Below are positions 44,602 through 54,509 of a stretch of 64,000 nt of DNA, piece after piece. Made by a program: the position numbers and the translations under genes. Source of the stretch: Pseudomonas benzenivorans. Its GTDB lineage: Bacteria > Pseudomonadota > Gammaproteobacteria > Pseudomonadales > Pseudomonadaceae. The stretch spans positions 434,001 through 498,000 of the forward strand of contig NZ_FNCT01000001.1 of NCBI RefSeq assembly GCF_900100495.1, read 5' to 3'. The notes below the pieces were generated by a model. That model was not told where the DNA came from. It saw only the letters and a list, made by a program, of their open reading frames with translations, and ran no database searches. Each line of letters starts with the position of its first letter. Positions within the stretch are counted from its first letter, which is position 1.

Positions 44602-44776
44602 CTAGCAGGCTGTTGAAAACTACCTGCGTTGCCGATCCTGCGTTAAAAACGGCCCGGGACGCGGCGTCTCAAAATGCTCATTTACAGCACGTAAACTGCG
44701 CTTTTTCGGCCGTTTTTGTGGGGACGCCTAGTCCTTGTCTCGGCTGCCTCGCCTACGTTTTTCAACGGCCTGCTAG
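44602..44776. repeat. MITE-like element with terminal inverted repeats
   Basis: A 175-bp unit starting CTAGCAGGCTGTTGAAAA and ending TTTTCAACGGCCTGCTAG (one mismatch between the arms). The interior is also symmetric: AAAAACGGCC and GGCCGTTTTT, and a TTTAC-AGCAC-GTAAA hairpin. I recall similar dispersed units in other Pseudomonas genomes. Its right edge supplies the TAG stop of clpV (44773-44775). Confidence 0.75.
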
Positions 44777-47475
44777 GCGAATGCATAGTCGAAATTCCCA
44801 TCCTGCACTCGCACATTCACACGCTCGGCCGGTTTGCCTTCCAGCATGCGGGTGAGAAATTCCCGGCTCATATCGGGCAGCAGGGTGTTGGTCAGGATGG
44901 CGTCGATCATCCGCCCACCGCTTTCCGTTTCCGTGCAGCGCGAGACCACCAGTTCCACCACCTCGTCGTCGTAGTCGAACGGCACCTTGTGCGTCGTTTC
45001 CACGCGTTTCTTGATCCGCTCCAGTTGCAGGCGGGTGATGGCCTTGAGCATCGCGTCGCTCAGCGGGTAGTAGGGGATGGTCACCAGGCGCCCGAGCAGG
45101 GCGGGCGGGAATACCTTGAGCAGCGGCTCGCGCAGGGCCTTGGCGATGCCCTCCCGGTCGGGCAGCAGCTCCGGGTCGCTGCACAGGCTGGCGATCATCT
45201 CGGTGCCGGCATTGGTGGTGAGCAGGATCAGGCAGTTCTTGAAGTCGATCAGGCGGCCTTCGCCGTCTTCCATCACGCCCTTGTCGAACACCTGGAAGAA
45301 GATCTCGTGCACGTCCGGGTGGGCCTTTTCCACCTCGTCGAGCAGTACCACGCTGTACGGCTTGCGGCGCACCGCCTCGGTCAGCACGCCGCCTTCGCCG
45401 TAGCCGACATAGCCGGGTGGGGCGCCCTTGAGGGTGGAGACAGTGTGCGCCTCCTGGAACTCGCTCATGTTGATGGTGATGATGTTCTGCTCGCCGCCGT
45501 ACATGGCCTCGGCCAGGGCCAGGGCGGTTTCGGTCTTGCCGACGCCTGAGGTGCCGGCGAGGAGGAACACGCCGATCGGCTTGCTCGGGTTGTCCAGGCC
45601 GGCGCGCGAGGTCTGGATGCGCTTGGCGATCATCGCCAGCGCATGGTCCTGGCCGATGATGCGCTTCTTCATGTGCTCGTCGAGCCTGAGCACGGTGTCG
45701 ATCTCGTTGCGCGCCATGCGCCCGACCGGGATGCCGGTCCAGTCGGCGACCACCGCGGCCACCGCCTGGTAGTCGACGGTCGGCAGGATCAGCGGCGTCT
45801 CGCCCTGCAGGGCCGTGAGACGCTCCTGCAGATCGGCGAGTGTATCGTGCAGGGCCTGGCGTTGTTCATCGCTGAGGGCGGGCGCCGCAGGTTGTGCTGC
45901 CGGATCGCCGGTGCCGTCCACCGCCTCGGCGGCGGCGCGCAGGCTGGCGCGGGTCGCCAGCAGCTCGTCGACCAGAGCCTTCTCCTCTTTCCAGCGGCTT
46001 TCCAGGGCGGCCAGGCGTTCGTGCTCGGCGCCGAGGGCGGCCTCGACATCCTGCTGACGGCTGCCGATGGCGATACCGATCGTCTGTTCGCGGCCGATGA
46101 TTGCCTGTTCGGTGCTCAGCGCCTCGATGCGCCGGCGGCTGTCGTCCACTTCGGCGGGCACCGCATGCAGGCTGATGGCGACCCGTGCGCAGGCGGTGTC
46201 GAGCAGGCTCACCGACTTGTCCGGCAGCTGGCGGGCCGGGATATAGCGGTGCGACAGCTTGACCGCCGCCTCCAGCGCCTCGTCGAGGATCTGCACCTGG
46301 TGGTGCTGCTCCATGGTCGAGGCGACGCCGCGCATCATCAGGATCGCCTTGGCTTCGGAGGGTTCGTCCACCTGCACCACCTGGAAGCGCCGGGTCAGCG
46401 CCGGGTCCTTTTCGATGTGCTTCTTGTATTCCGCCCAGGTGGTCGCCGCCACGGTGCGCAGGGTGCCGCGGGCCAGGGCCGGCTTGAGCAGGTTGGCGGC
46501 ATCGCCGGTACCGGCCGCGCCACCGGCACCGACCAGGGTGTGGGCCTCGTCGATGAACAGGATGATCGGCTTGGGCGAGGCCTGCACCTCCTCGATCACC
46601 TGGCGCAGGCGCTGCTCGAACTCGCCCTTCATGCTCGCCCCGGCCTGCAGCAGGCCGACGTCGAGGGCGCGCAGCTCGACGTCCTTGAGGCTCGGTGGTA
46701 CGTCGCCGGCGACGATGCGCAAGGCGAAGCCCTCGACCACCGCGGTCTTGCCGACACCGGCCTCGCCGGTGAGGATCGGGTTGTTCTGCCGGCGGCGCAT
46801 GAGGATGTCGACCAGTTGGCGGATCTCCTCGTCGCGCCCGACTATGGGGTCGAGCTTGCCGCTGCGTGCCTGCTCGGTGAGGTCGACGGTGAAGCGCTTG
46901 AGCGCCTCCTGTTTGCCCAGGGCACTGGGCGCCATGGCGCCGCTGGCCTCGCCCGGCGCGCTGCCGGCGTTGAAGCCGTCGCTGGCGGCCAGGCCATTTT
47001 CCGGCGAGCTGCCGAGGTAGTCGTCGAAGCGCTCGATCAGGCTTTCCACCTTGATCTTGTCGAACTCGGCGGAGATGGCCGAGAGCGCATGGCGCAGGCT
47101 CGGCGTCTTGAGGATGCCGACCACCAGGTAGGCGCTGCGCACCTGGCTCTCGCCGAACATCAGGCTGCCATAGACCCAGCCGCGCTCGACCGCTTCCTCG
47201 ACATGCGAGGACAGGTCGGTGATCGAGGTGGAGCCGCGCGGCAGGCGGTCGAGGGACTCGGTGATGTCCCTGGCCAGACGCGCCGGGTCGATATTGAACT
47301 GGCGGATCAACTGGTGCAGGTCGGAGTCCTGCAACTGCAGGAGCTGGTGCAGCCAGTGCACCAGTTCCACATAAGGATTGCCGCGCAGCTTGCAGAACAC
47401 CGTGGCGGCTTCGATGGCCTTGTAGGCCAGGCTGTTCAATTTGCCGAACAACGCGGCGCGGCTGATCTCACTCAT
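44773..47475 (-). CDS. clpV: ClpV AAA+ ATPase, T6SS sheath recycling
   Basis: A 900-residue ClpB-like ATPase. The N-domain (about 1-160, RAALFGKLNSLAYKAIEAATVFCKLRGNPYVELVHWLHQLL) binds the contracted sheath. The first AAA+ domain has Walker A GEAGVGKTA (about 237-244) and Walker B LFIDEAHTLVGAGG. A coiled-coil middle region follows, then a second AAA+ domain with GTSGVGKTETAL and VVLLDEVEKAHPDV. It disassembles TssB-TssC tubules after firing. It starts within the tssG stop region (4-nt overlap). The stop codon lies in a MITE-like repeat, so the extreme C-terminus may be altered. Confidence 0.95.
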   Translation of the reverse strand: MSEISRAALFGKLNSLAYKAIEAATVFCKLRGNPYVELVHWLHQLLQLQDSDLHQLIRQFNIDPARLARDITESLDRLPRGSTSITDLSSHVEEAVERGWVYGSLMFGESQVRSAYLVVGILKTPSLRHALSAISAEFDKIKVESLIERFDDYLGSSPENGLAASDGFNAGSAPGEASGAMAPSALGKQEALKRFTVDLTEQARSGKLDPIVGRDEEIRQLVDILMRRRQNNPILTGEAGVGKTAVVEGFALRIVAGDVPPSLKDVELRALDVGLLQAGASMKGEFEQRLRQVIEEVQASPKPIILFIDEAHTLVGAGGAAGTGDAANLLKPALARGTLRTVAATTWAEYKKHIEKDPALTRRFQVVQVDEPSEAKAILMMRGVASTMEQHHQVQILDEALEAAVKLSHRYIPARQLPDKSVSLLDTACARVAISLHAVPAEVDDSRRRIEALSTEQAIIGREQTIGIAIGSRQQDVEAALGAEHERLAALESRWKEEKALVDELLATRASLRAAAEAVDGTGDPAAQPAAPALSDEQRQALHDTLADLQERLTALQGETPLILPTVDYQAVAAVVADWTGIPVGRMARNEIDTVLRLDEHMKKRIIGQDHALAMIAKRIQTSRAGLDNPSKPIGVFLLAGTSGVGKTETALALAEAMYGGEQNIITINMSEFQEAHTVSTLKGAPPGYVGYGEGGVLTEAVRRKPYSVVLLDEVEKAHPDVHEIFFQVFDKGVMEDGEGRLIDFKNCLILLTTNAGTEMIASLCSDPELLPDREGIAKALREPLLKVFPPALLGRLVTIPYYPLSDAMLKAITRLQLERIKKRVETTHKVPFDYDDEVVELVVSRCTETESGGRMIDAILTNTLLPDMSREFLTRMLEGKPAERVNVRVQDGNFDYAFA

Positions 47476-48497
47476 GCTCGCTGCTCCTCATGCTGTTGTG
47501 CCGGTTGGCTGGCGTAGTCGCGAGCCAGCAGCAGATCCGCGGCATCCCGCGGCGGGCGGCCGAGCCAGGTGTCCAAGCCCAGCCGGGTCTGGCCGTCGAG
47601 GTCGATGCGCGGCACTTCGGTGCGCCGCAGCACCAGGTTGACTTCCCAGTCCAGCTCGTTGCCCTGGTGCTCGGCGACCCAGGTGGCCAGCTCGACGAAG
47701 CTTTCCTGGCCGGGCAGCAGGCGCTGGTACTGCGTAAGGCTCAGCGGCCCCAGGCGGATGCGGAACTTGTGCTGGCGATCCCAGACGTGGCTGCCCAGGC
47801 ACAGGTCGCTGCCGAGCGAGCAGGACGCGGCGCCCAGCTGGCTGTAGCGTGGCAGTTGCAGCCACTGGCCGACGTACTCCTCGATGCGCACCGGCACCTC
47901 GAAATAGGTCTCCAGAATGGCGCGCAGACCGTCCGGGTAACGGGTCTGCGCCGCCAGGTGGCCGGTGAAGTGGTAGCGCGCCGAATCGGCGAGCGGGCCC
48001 TGGCCGAGCAGGCTGGCCATGCCGCGGCCGGATAGCGCGGCGAGACGCATCGACCAGTAGTCGTGGTCCGGGCGGTCATGGCTGACGGTCGGCCGCGCCT
48101 CCGCCCAGGCGCGGAAGAACAGGCTCAGCAGGCGGTGGTTGAACACGTCGAGAAAGCGCGTGAAGGTGGCGTCGCCATTGTTGCGCTGACGCTCGCGGGC
48201 GTATTCGGTGAGGTGCAGCGGCAGCGGGCCGTTCGGCCCGGTCAGACCGAAGAAGAATTGCTCGATGCGGGGCGGGCCCCCGTCGATGCCGGGTTCGATG
48301 CTGGCCAGGGTAGCCGGGGCGAAGCCGCAGTCGGGTTTCTGCCCCAGGCGCAGCGGATCGTCGCGCAGGCGCACCGAGTGGCCGATGCGCGGCCGATCGG
48401 CGGCCTCGCACTCGATGCGCCGCAGGGCCTGGAAGAAGTCGTAAGCCCAGGGTTCGGCCGCCATCCGGGCGAGGCTGTTCAGAGGTTCGGTCGGCAT
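47472..48497 (-). CDS. tssG: TssG baseplate protein
   Basis: About 341 residues from ATG at 48497 (an ATG at 48515 is possible; both overlap tssF). The start [41 protein letters not shown] is characteristic, followed by EQFFFGLTGPNGPLPLHLTEYARER, FLDVFNHRLLSLFFRAWAEARP and a C-terminal LTQYQRLLPG. It forms the TssE-F-G wedge around VgrG in the cytosolic baseplate. It is coupled to tssF (19-nt overlap) and clpV (4 nt). Confidence 0.94.
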   Translation of the reverse strand: MPTEPLNSLARMAAEPWAYDFFQALRRIECEAADRPRIGHSVRLRDDPLRLGQKPDCGFAPATLASIEPGIDGGPPRIEQFFFGLTGPNGPLPLHLTEYARERQRNNGDATFTRFLDVFNHRLLSLFFRAWAEARPTVSHDRPDHDYWSMRLAALSGRGMASLLGQGPLADSARYHFTGHLAAQTRYPDGLRAILETYFEVPVRIEEYVGQWLQLPRYSQLGAASCSLGSDLCLGSHVWDRQHKFRIRLGPLSLTQYQRLLPGQESFVELATWVAEHQGNELDWEVNLVLRRTEVPRIDLDGQTRLGLDTWLGRPPRDAADLLLARDYASQPAQQHEEQRA

Positions 48498-50338
48498 CCG
48501 GGGTGCGCCTGCCATCGCATGATCTCGCCGCGCTCGGTGGTGCGCAGTACCGTTTCGGTGAAGCTGTTGATCGATACGTAACGTGCCAGGAAACGCTCGA
48601 ACACCGCGCCCAGCAGGTACACGCCGGTGCCGCGGAAGGCGTTCTCGTCGAATTCCAGGCTGATTTCCAGACCGCGGCCGAAGACGATCGGCCCGGGCAT
48701 CGGCAGCCTGCGGGTGCAGGGTGCGCTGCGCACCTCGCGCAGGCCCTCGATCTGCAACTGCAGCGCCGAGTCGCTCGAATCGCCATACAGGCGCAATAGT
48801 TCGCGCAGCGCTGCGGCGCCCTGGCCGTGCTCGCTCAGCGACAGGTAGTTCAGCGACAACTGGCTGATCAGCCGCCAGGCGCTGGCATCGTGGGCGCGGC
48901 TGGGGCGTGGCCGGCTGGGCCCGGCCAGGCAGCGCACGGCCAGCACCGGGGCGCTGTCCTCCAGGGTGAAATCGCTTTTGCCAGTGCCCACCGGCATCAA
49001 CAGCGGCAGGTCGCGGTTGGTGCACAAGGCGCTGATGCCGAGCTGGCGCAGGTCGTGCCGGTACGGCGCCTGGTTGACGTCGACCAGCGAGACGAAGGTT
49101 TCGCTGCCGATATAGGTGGAGCGTGGCCCGCGTCGGTGTTGCTGACTGGACAGCCGGCGCGGCTCGCGGCGGACGATGTAGTAGGCCTGCTCGCGGCCAT
49201 AGCGCTGCGGGTCGCGCACCGCATAGAAGGGCTGGAAGGGCTGTTCGGGACCGCTGCCGTGGCCGCTGACCTGGGTCAGGGAGTGGATCTCGAAATCCAG
49301 CGGCCGGGTTCGGTCGGCGATCACCTGGTGCTCGTGCACCCGTTCGCTCAGGTGGATGCGGTCGGCACGGCGCGGGAACAGGTTCACCGCCGGCGTGCAG
49401 AAGGGCACGAACTGGGCGGCCGAGACCGTGCCTTCCAGGGTGCTATCGAGGCGGTCGAACAGCACCACCAGCTCCAGCTCCTGGCCGGTGCAACGCCTTA
49501 CCCCGGCGCTCAGGCCGGCGAACTCGACGAACAGGAAACGGTTGGGCAGGGCGAAGTACTCCTGCAGCAGGCGATAGCCCTGGAAGGCCCGTGGCACCAC
49601 CGGCAGTAGCGCGTCCTGGTCATCGAAGCCGCGGGCCTTGAGGCACTCCAGCGGCAGGCGCTCGGCCCAGTCGCCGTCGATGCTCTTGATGAATAGCGCG
49701 CAGGCATTGCCGAGCAATTGCTCGTACAGGCGGAAGGGCTGCTCGTCGGCGCCGTTGAGGTAGAGCGGCAGGCTGTCCAGGGCCAGGACGTTGAACGGCA
49801 TCCCGGCACCGCAACGCAGGCGCAGGCGCAGCCCGGCCTTGGCCCGCGGTTCGCTGGCGGCGAGCCGGCCGAGGGTGGCGGCCGGGTTGCCGAAGTATTC
49901 GGCGCGGCCGACTTCCAGCGGCCAGAGCGTCACCGCATGGGCAGTGCGGTACTCGCAGGCGGTCTGCTCGCCATGACCGAGCTGGCCGCGCAGGGCGGCA
50001 TTGCGTTCGACGGTGAAGCCGCCGGTCAGCGAGCCCTCGTTGGGATCGGCGGCGAGCTGCACCACGACCACCGAGGGCGTCGGCGCGAGATAGTGGGGGT
50101 AGGCGATTTCCAGCAGGTTGTGGGTGAAGGTCGGGTATTCCGCATCCAGTTTCAGGTGCACCCGCGCGCTCAGGTAGGCGAAGCCTTCCAGCAGGCGCTC
50201 GACATAGGGATCGGCGCAGTCGATGCCCGACAGAGTCAGGCGGCTGGCGATCTTCGGGTATTCGCTAGCGAACTCGGCCGCGCTCTCGCGGATATGCTGC
50301 AGCTCCTGGTTGTAGTAGTCGAGCATGCGCGGGTTCAT
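48479..50338 (-). CDS. tssF: TssF baseplate protein
   Basis: A 619-residue protein from ATG at 50338; upstream frame is tssE territory. It begins [34 protein letters not shown], a TssF signature, with [23 protein letters not shown] next. The middle and C-terminal regions have [10 protein letters not shown] and the [30 protein letters not shown] ending. It is the largest wedge component and contacts TssK. The start overlaps the tssE stop by four bases (ATGA). Length and motifs are normal. Confidence 0.95.
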   Translation of the reverse strand: MNPRMLDYYNQELQHIRESAAEFASEYPKIASRLTLSGIDCADPYVERLLEGFAYLSARVHLKLDAEYPTFTHNLLEIAYPHYLAPTPSVVVVQLAADPNEGSLTGGFTVERNAALRGQLGHGEQTACEYRTAHAVTLWPLEVGRAEYFGNPAATLGRLAASEPRAKAGLRLRLRCGAGMPFNVLALDSLPLYLNGADEQPFRLYEQLLGNACALFIKSIDGDWAERLPLECLKARGFDDQDALLPVVPRAFQGYRLLQEYFALPNRFLFVEFAGLSAGVRRCTGQELELVVLFDRLDSTLEGTVSAAQFVPFCTPAVNLFPRRADRIHLSERVHEHQVIADRTRPLDFEIHSLTQVSGHGSGPEQPFQPFYAVRDPQRYGREQAYYIVRREPRRLSSQQHRRGPRSTYIGSETFVSLVDVNQAPYRHDLRQLGISALCTNRDLPLLMPVGTGKSDFTLEDSAPVLAVRCLAGPSRPRPSRAHDASAWRLISQLSLNYLSLSEHGQGAAALRELLRLYGDSSDSALQLQIEGLREVRSAPCTRRLPMPGPIVFGRGLEISLEFDENAFRGTGVYLLGAVFERFLARYVSINSFTETVLRTTERGEIMRWQAHPGCRPNL

Positions 50339-50850
50339 CGGCGCCCCCGCGACGGTTCGGCCGGCGTCACCTTGACGTGCCCGGTTTCCAGGTCGAGGGC
50401 GGTGCTCAGCAGCAGGCGCAGCGGCACCGGTTCGGCCCACAGGTCGCCCTCGATCTCGAAGCTCAGGGCGTTGTGGTTCATCTCATCGCCTGCGAGCTGC
50501 GCGCGGATGCGCAGCGAGCCCTTGAGGATGCGCGGCTCGTAGGTGGCGATGGTCTCGGCGAGCAGCGTTTCGACGACCTGCACGTCGATGCTCGAGGCGG
50601 TGTGCCCGGCGAGGGGCGGCAGGCCGAAATTGAGCACCGAGTTGCCGGCCGGCATCTGCGCGGCGTGTTCCGGATCGAACAGCGCGCAGGTGTTGAACAG
50701 CCAGGCCAGATCGCGCAGGACCGAGGCCTTCAGCTGGCTCAGGGACATGACGCGGCGCTCGGCGCCTTCTTTCGGGTTGTTCGGCTCGTCGTCGGTCAGG
50801 CGATCGAGCAACGAGGGTTGCAGGCGCTCCTGCAGGGTCAGTTCGGCCAT
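50335..50850 (-). CDS. tssE: TssE baseplate (gp25-like) protein
   Basis: A 171-residue protein. The gp25-like core reads [50 protein letters not shown] (with the conserved YEPR-type motif) and [24 protein letters not shown]. It nucleates the contractile sheath on the baseplate. It lies between tagJ (2-bp gap) and tssF (4-nt overlap), as in HSI-I. Confidence 0.94.
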   Translation of the reverse strand: MAELTLQERLQPSLLDRLTDDEPNNPKEGAERRVMSLSQLKASVLRDLAWLFNTCALFDPEHAAQMPAGNSVLNFGLPPLAGHTASSIDVQVVETLLAETIATYEPRILKGSLRIRAQLAGDEMNHNALSFEIEGDLWAEPVPLRLLLSTALDLETGHVKVTPAEPSRGRR

Positions 50851-50852
50851 GG

Positions 50853-51638
50853 TCAGCTGTCCGTCCCGGCGAAGGTCAGGCTGCGCAGTTCGAACAGCCC
50901 GGTCTCGCCATTGTCGGTGGCCAACAGGCGCTGGCCGATCGGGTAGCCGTTGTCCAGCCAGTCGACCTTGCGCCCCAGCAGCGCGGCGGCGTCACCGCTG
51001 GCCAGGGTGTCCGGGTAGCGGCTGGGGATCAGCGCCACCGTGCCGCCGCCGTTGCGCAGGGTCAGCTCGGCGGGCAGCCAGACCAGGTCGCGCAGGTCGC
51101 TCGGCGCTTCGCAGCTCAGGCTGGCGAGGTTGTCCAGCGCCAGCCACACGTAGCGGCCGTTGACGATCAGCTCCAGCAGCGGGCCGAGCCGCGGGTCGGC
51201 ATCGGCACACCAGGCGAATGGCTCGCCATTGAGCTGCCCGGCGACGGCCGGGGCGGCGTCGAAGGCCTGTTCGCGCAGGTGCTGCGCGGCCTGGGCGTGG
51301 CCTTGGCCATCCAGTTGCAGGGCCTGGATCAGCAGCGCCACCCAAGCGGCCGGCTGGCCCAGCAGCACCGGGGTCAGGCGGCCGGCGAAGACTTGTGCGC
51401 GCAGCGCTTCGCAGTCCAGCGCGGCGCGATAAGTCTGCACCATGGCCAGGGTACCGGCATCCAGTTCGCCGGCGACATTCAGCTGGTTCTGCGCCCGCGA
51501 CCATTGCCCCAGCACCGCCAGGAGCTGGAACAGGAACACCCGCAGGCTGGCATTCGCCGGCTGGCTGCGCACCTGCTCCTGCAAGGCCTGCAGGGCATCG
51601 TCGAGCAGTCCGGCACGCAGCAGCTCATCGGCGTTCAT
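50853..51638 (-). CDS. tagJ: TagJ/ImpE-family T6SS accessory protein
   Basis: A 261-residue protein from ATG at 51638, opening [46 protein letters not shown], a TPR-like ImpE/SciE start. The C-terminal part ([47 protein letters not shown]) matches PF07024. TagJ binds TssB and tunes ClpV-dependent sheath disassembly. It is found only in some T6SS classes, and its place between hcp and tssE supports the HSI-I type. A strong hairpin separates it from hcp. Confidence 0.9.
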   Translation of the reverse strand: MNADELLRAGLLDDALQALQEQVRSQPANASLRVFLFQLLAVLGQWSRAQNQLNVAGELDAGTLAMVQTYRAALDCEALRAQVFAGRLTPVLLGQPAAWVALLIQALQLDGQGHAQAAQHLREQAFDAAPAVAGQLNGEPFAWCADADPRLGPLLELIVNGRYVWLALDNLASLSCEAPSDLRDLVWLPAELTLRNGGGTVALIPSRYPDTLASGDAAALLGRKVDWLDNGYPIGQRLLATDNGETGLFELRSLTFAGTDS

Positions 51639-51764
51639 CACGGCATCCTTTCGTTCGTGCACCGCTATGACGGTGCGGTTCTGCCGAATCCGGCGGCGGC
51701 CCCGGCGTATCCGGCAAGCTTCGGGAACGTTACTCAGCCCTTCGAAAAGGACTGCAGGGCCCCG

Positions 51765-51791
51765 GCACCCTGCGGCCTGGCCGCAGGGTGC
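51765..51791 (-). terminator. Strong hairpin after hcp (attenuator-like)
   Basis: A 13-bp perfect stem, GCACCCTGCGGCC paired with GGCCGCAGGGTGC around a single T, begins 6 bp past the hcp stop. No T-run follows, so it is more likely a 3'-protecting or partial-termination structure that keeps hcp mRNA above the downstream genes. Confidence 0.6.
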
Positions 51792-51796
51792 GGCGG

Positions 51797-52285
51797 TCAC
51801 ACCTTGACGTTTTCGCGAATGTTCCAGCCGTACTTGATCGGACCGCCATCCTTGGAACCGTCCTGTTTCTGCGGCTGGTAGTCGACCAACACCTGGCCGA
51901 AGTTCAGGGTGACGTTCTCGGTCAGCCGATCCTCGCCGCCACTGCCGCCAGTGCTGACCGAGGACACCAGGACTTCCTTGAGGGTGATGATCAGGTACTC
52001 GACCGGATCGTCGCCGCCGGCCTTGCGGATCGTCAGTTTCGCCTCGTCGTAGTGCTTGCCGTTGGAGCAGGACATCATCAGGTTGGGTGAGGACTTATCG
52101 ACCCACTTGGTCAACGACAGATCCTGGATATTGACCTTGCCGGAGCCGCCACCGCCGCCCACATGCATGTTTCCGGACTGGGACATGCCCCACGTCCAGG
52201 CGAGCACGTCGATTTCCTCCTTGTGGCTCTTGTCTTGGGACTCGCCCTTGACGTCGCCGATCTTGATGAACATATCAACAGCCAT
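51797..52285 (-). CDS. hcp: Hcp tube protein
   Basis: A 162-residue Hcp from ATG at 52285, with GGAGG four bases upstream (the ATG at 52288 is too close). It starts MAVDMFIKIGDVKGESQDKSHKEEIDVLAWTWG and contains SLTKWVDKSSPNLMMSCSNGKHYDEAKLTIRKAGG and VEYLIITLKEVLVSSVSTGG, as in P. aeruginosa Hcp1, whose length it equals. Hexameric rings stack into the inner tube and can carry small effectors. Flanking hairpins suggest separate mRNA stability. Confidence 0.97.
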   Translation of the reverse strand: MAVDMFIKIGDVKGESQDKSHKEEIDVLAWTWGMSQSGNMHVGGGGGSGKVNIQDLSLTKWVDKSSPNLMMSCSNGKHYDEAKLTIRKAGGDDPVEYLIITLKEVLVSSVSTGGSGGEDRLTENVTLNFGQVLVDYQPQKQDGSKDGGPIKYGWNIRENVKV

Positions 52286-52296
52286 CATGCCTCCTT

Positions 52297-52335
52297 AGTG
52301 GCTCGCGCCACTTTGCTTTAGTGGCTCCAGCCACT
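52297..52335 (-). promoter_or_regulatory. Tandem hairpins upstream of hcp
   Basis: Two near-identical stems, AGTGGCTCGCGCCACT (52297-52312) and AGTGGCTCCAGCCACT (52320-52335), lie in the 114-bp tssC-hcp gap immediately before the hcp ribosome-binding site. They could block decay from upstream or act as processing sites to set the high Hcp level. Confidence 0.55.
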
Positions 52336-52399
52336 CTGCGGTGTACTGCATCCGCCGCCACGGCAGGTGGCCGCCACGGCGAATGCCACGTGAGGTGAA

Positions 52400-53896
52400 T
52401 CAGGCCCCTTTGGCAGAGGGCAGTTTGGAAACCAGGCGCAGCGACACCGTGAGCCCTTCAAGTTGGTAATGCGGGCGCAGGTAGAACTTCGAGTTGTAGT
52501 AGCCGGGGTTGCCCTCGACTTCCTCGACCACCACTTCCGCCGCCGCCAGCGGGTGCTGCGCCTTGGTGGTCTCGGTGGAGTGGGCGGGGTCGCCGTCCAC
52601 GTAGTTGAGAATCCAGTTCTGCAGCCAGCGCTGCATGTCGTCCTTTTCCTTGAACGAACCGATCTTGTCGCGAACGATGCACTTCAAGTAATGGGCGAAG
52701 CGGCAGGTGGCGAACAGGTAGGGCAGGCGGGCGGCCAGGTTGGCATTGGCGGTGGCGTCCGGGTCGTCGTACTCGGCCGGTTTCTGCAGCGATTGCGCGC
52801 CGATGAAGGCGGCCAGGTCGGTGTTCTTCTTGTGCAGCAGCGGCATGAAGCCGTTCTTCGCCAGTTCCGCCTCGCGCCGGTCGGAGATGGCGATCTCGGT
52901 CGGACACTTCATGTCCACACCACCGTCGTCGGTGGGGAAGGTGTGCGCCGGCAGGTTCGGCACCTCGCCGCCGGACTCCACCCCGCGAATCCGCGAGCAC
53001 CAGCCATAGAGCTTGAACGAGCGGTTGATGTTGGCCGCCATGGCATAGGCCGAGTTGGCCCAGGTGTACTTGGCGCTGTCGGCGCCGGTGGTTTCCTCCT
53101 CGAAGGCGAAGGCATCCACCGGGTCGGTCTTGGCGCCATAGGGCAGGCGGGCGAGGAAGCGCGGCATGCTCAGGCCGATGTAGCGCGAGTCGTCGGATTC
53201 GCGCAGCGAGCGCCAGGCGGCGTATTCCGGGGTGGTGAAGATTTTGGTCAGGTCGCGCGGGTTGGACAGCTCCTGCCAGGACCCCATGCCCATCACCGTG
53301 GGCGAGGCCGCGGCGATGAACGGCGAGTGCATCGCCGCGCAGACCTTGGCCATCTCGCCGAGCAACTCGACATCCGGCGGCGACTGGTCGAAGTAGTAGT
53401 CGCCGACCAGGCAACCGTAGGGCTCGCCACCGAACTGGCCGTATTCCTCCTCGTACATCTTCTTGAAGATCGGGCTCTGGTCCCAGGCGGTGCCCTTGAA
53501 CTTCTTCAGGGTCTTGTGCAGGTCGCCCTTGGAGATGTTCAGCACGCGGATTTTCAACTGCTCGTCGGTTTCGGTGTTGTTGACCAGGTAGCTCAGCCCG
53601 CGCCAGGCGCTTTCCAGTTGCTGGAAATCCTCGTGATGCATGATCAGGTTGATCTGCGCGGTGAGCTTGGCGTCGATGGCCGCGATGATCGACTCGATCG
53701 ACTTGATCGCATCGTTGGAGATCAGCTCGGTCTTCGCCAGGGCCTGTTCGGCCAGGGTGCGCACGGCGCTTTCCACCGCCTCGCGCGCGCGCTCGGTCTT
53801 GGGTTTGAACTCCTGCAGCAGCAAGGCGGCGAAGTCGCTCGGCTGCTCGGTGGCGGCCCCTGCCGGGGCCTGCTCTTGCTTCATCACTTCGGCCAT
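52400..53896 (-). CDS. tssC: TssC large sheath subunit
   Basis: A 498-residue VipB/TssC protein: TELISNDAIKSIESIIAAIDAKLTAQINLIMHHEDFQQLESAWRGL near residue 55, YEEEYGQFGGEPYGCLVGDYYFD, and the C-terminal GNPGYYNSKFYLRPHYQLEGLTVSLRLVSKLP. With TssB it builds the contractile sheath around Hcp. Gap to tssB is 15 bp, so one transcript. Normal length, no lesion. Confidence 0.97.
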   Translation of the reverse strand: MAEVMKQEQAPAGAATEQPSDFAALLLQEFKPKTERAREAVESAVRTLAEQALAKTELISNDAIKSIESIIAAIDAKLTAQINLIMHHEDFQQLESAWRGLSYLVNNTETDEQLKIRVLNISKGDLHKTLKKFKGTAWDQSPIFKKMYEEEYGQFGGEPYGCLVGDYYFDQSPPDVELLGEMAKVCAAMHSPFIAAASPTVMGMGSWQELSNPRDLTKIFTTPEYAAWRSLRESDDSRYIGLSMPRFLARLPYGAKTDPVDAFAFEEETTGADSAKYTWANSAYAMAANINRSFKLYGWCSRIRGVESGGEVPNLPAHTFPTDDGGVDMKCPTEIAISDRREAELAKNGFMPLLHKKNTDLAAFIGAQSLQKPAEYDDPDATANANLAARLPYLFATCRFAHYLKCIVRDKIGSFKEKDDMQRWLQNWILNYVDGDPAHSTETTKAQHPLAAAEVVVEEVEGNPGYYNSKFYLRPHYQLEGLTVSLRLVSKLPSAKGA

Positions 53897-53911
53897 GGTC
53901 TGCGTCCTCTA

Positions 53912-54427
53912 TCAGGCTTGCGGCTCGGGATCGGTCGGTTTGGGCGCGCTGGCCAGCGCCTGCAACAGGGCCGGGTCCTTGATCGCTTTCATGATCATTT
54001 CCTCGGCGCCGGTCTTGCCGTCCATGTAGGTCAGCAGGTTGGCCAACTGGGTGCGGGCTTCGAGCAATTGGTTCAAGGCGTCGACCTTGCGCGCCACGGC
54101 GGCCGGGCTGAAGTCGTCCATGCTCTCGAAGGTGATGTCCAGGCTCAGGTTGCCCTCGCCGGTCAGGGCGTTGGGCACGTTGAAGGCCACCCGCGGCTTC
54201 ATCGCCTTGAGCCGCGAGTCGAAGTTGTCGATATCGATCTCGAGGAACTTGCGCTCGGCCACCGCCGGCAGCGGCTCGGCGGGTTTGCCGGCGAGGTCGG
54301 CCATCACCCCCATGACGAAGGGCAGCTGCACCTTCTTCTCCGCCCCGTAGAGTTCCACGTCGTACTCGATCTGTACCCGCGGGGCGCGGTTGCGTGCGAT
54401 GAATTTCTGACTGCTGGTGTTAGCCAT
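53912..54427 (-). CDS. tssB: TssB small sheath subunit
   Basis: A 171-residue VipA/TssB protein: MANTSSQKFIARNRAPRVQIEYDVELYGAEKKVQLPFVMGVMADLAG, then RKFLEIDIDNFDSRLKAMKPRVAF and ARKVDALNQLLEARTQLANLLTYMDGK. It interlocks with TssC and carries the ClpV/TagJ contact. It lies 82 bp downstream of tssA. Confidence 0.97.
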   Translation of the reverse strand: MANTSSQKFIARNRAPRVQIEYDVELYGAEKKVQLPFVMGVMADLAGKPAEPLPAVAERKFLEIDIDNFDSRLKAMKPRVAFNVPNALTGEGNLSLDITFESMDDFSPAAVARKVDALNQLLEARTQLANLLTYMDGKTGAEEMIMKAIKDPALLQALASAPKPTDPEPQA

Positions 54428-54509
54428 TGCTCCCTCCTTAGCTGCCTATGCGGCGGTATTGGCGTATCCGTTGTTGAGCGTTGAACACTGTCCGGGCGAC
54501 GCTCAGGCG

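Noticed and set aside
45643..47517. A 624-codon plus-strand frame opposite clpV
   Set aside because: Antisense to conserved AAA+ motifs; composition-driven open frame.
52463..54484. A 673-codon plus-strand frame opposite tssC and tssB
   Set aside because: Antisense shadow of two well-conserved sheath genes; no start signals or motifs.
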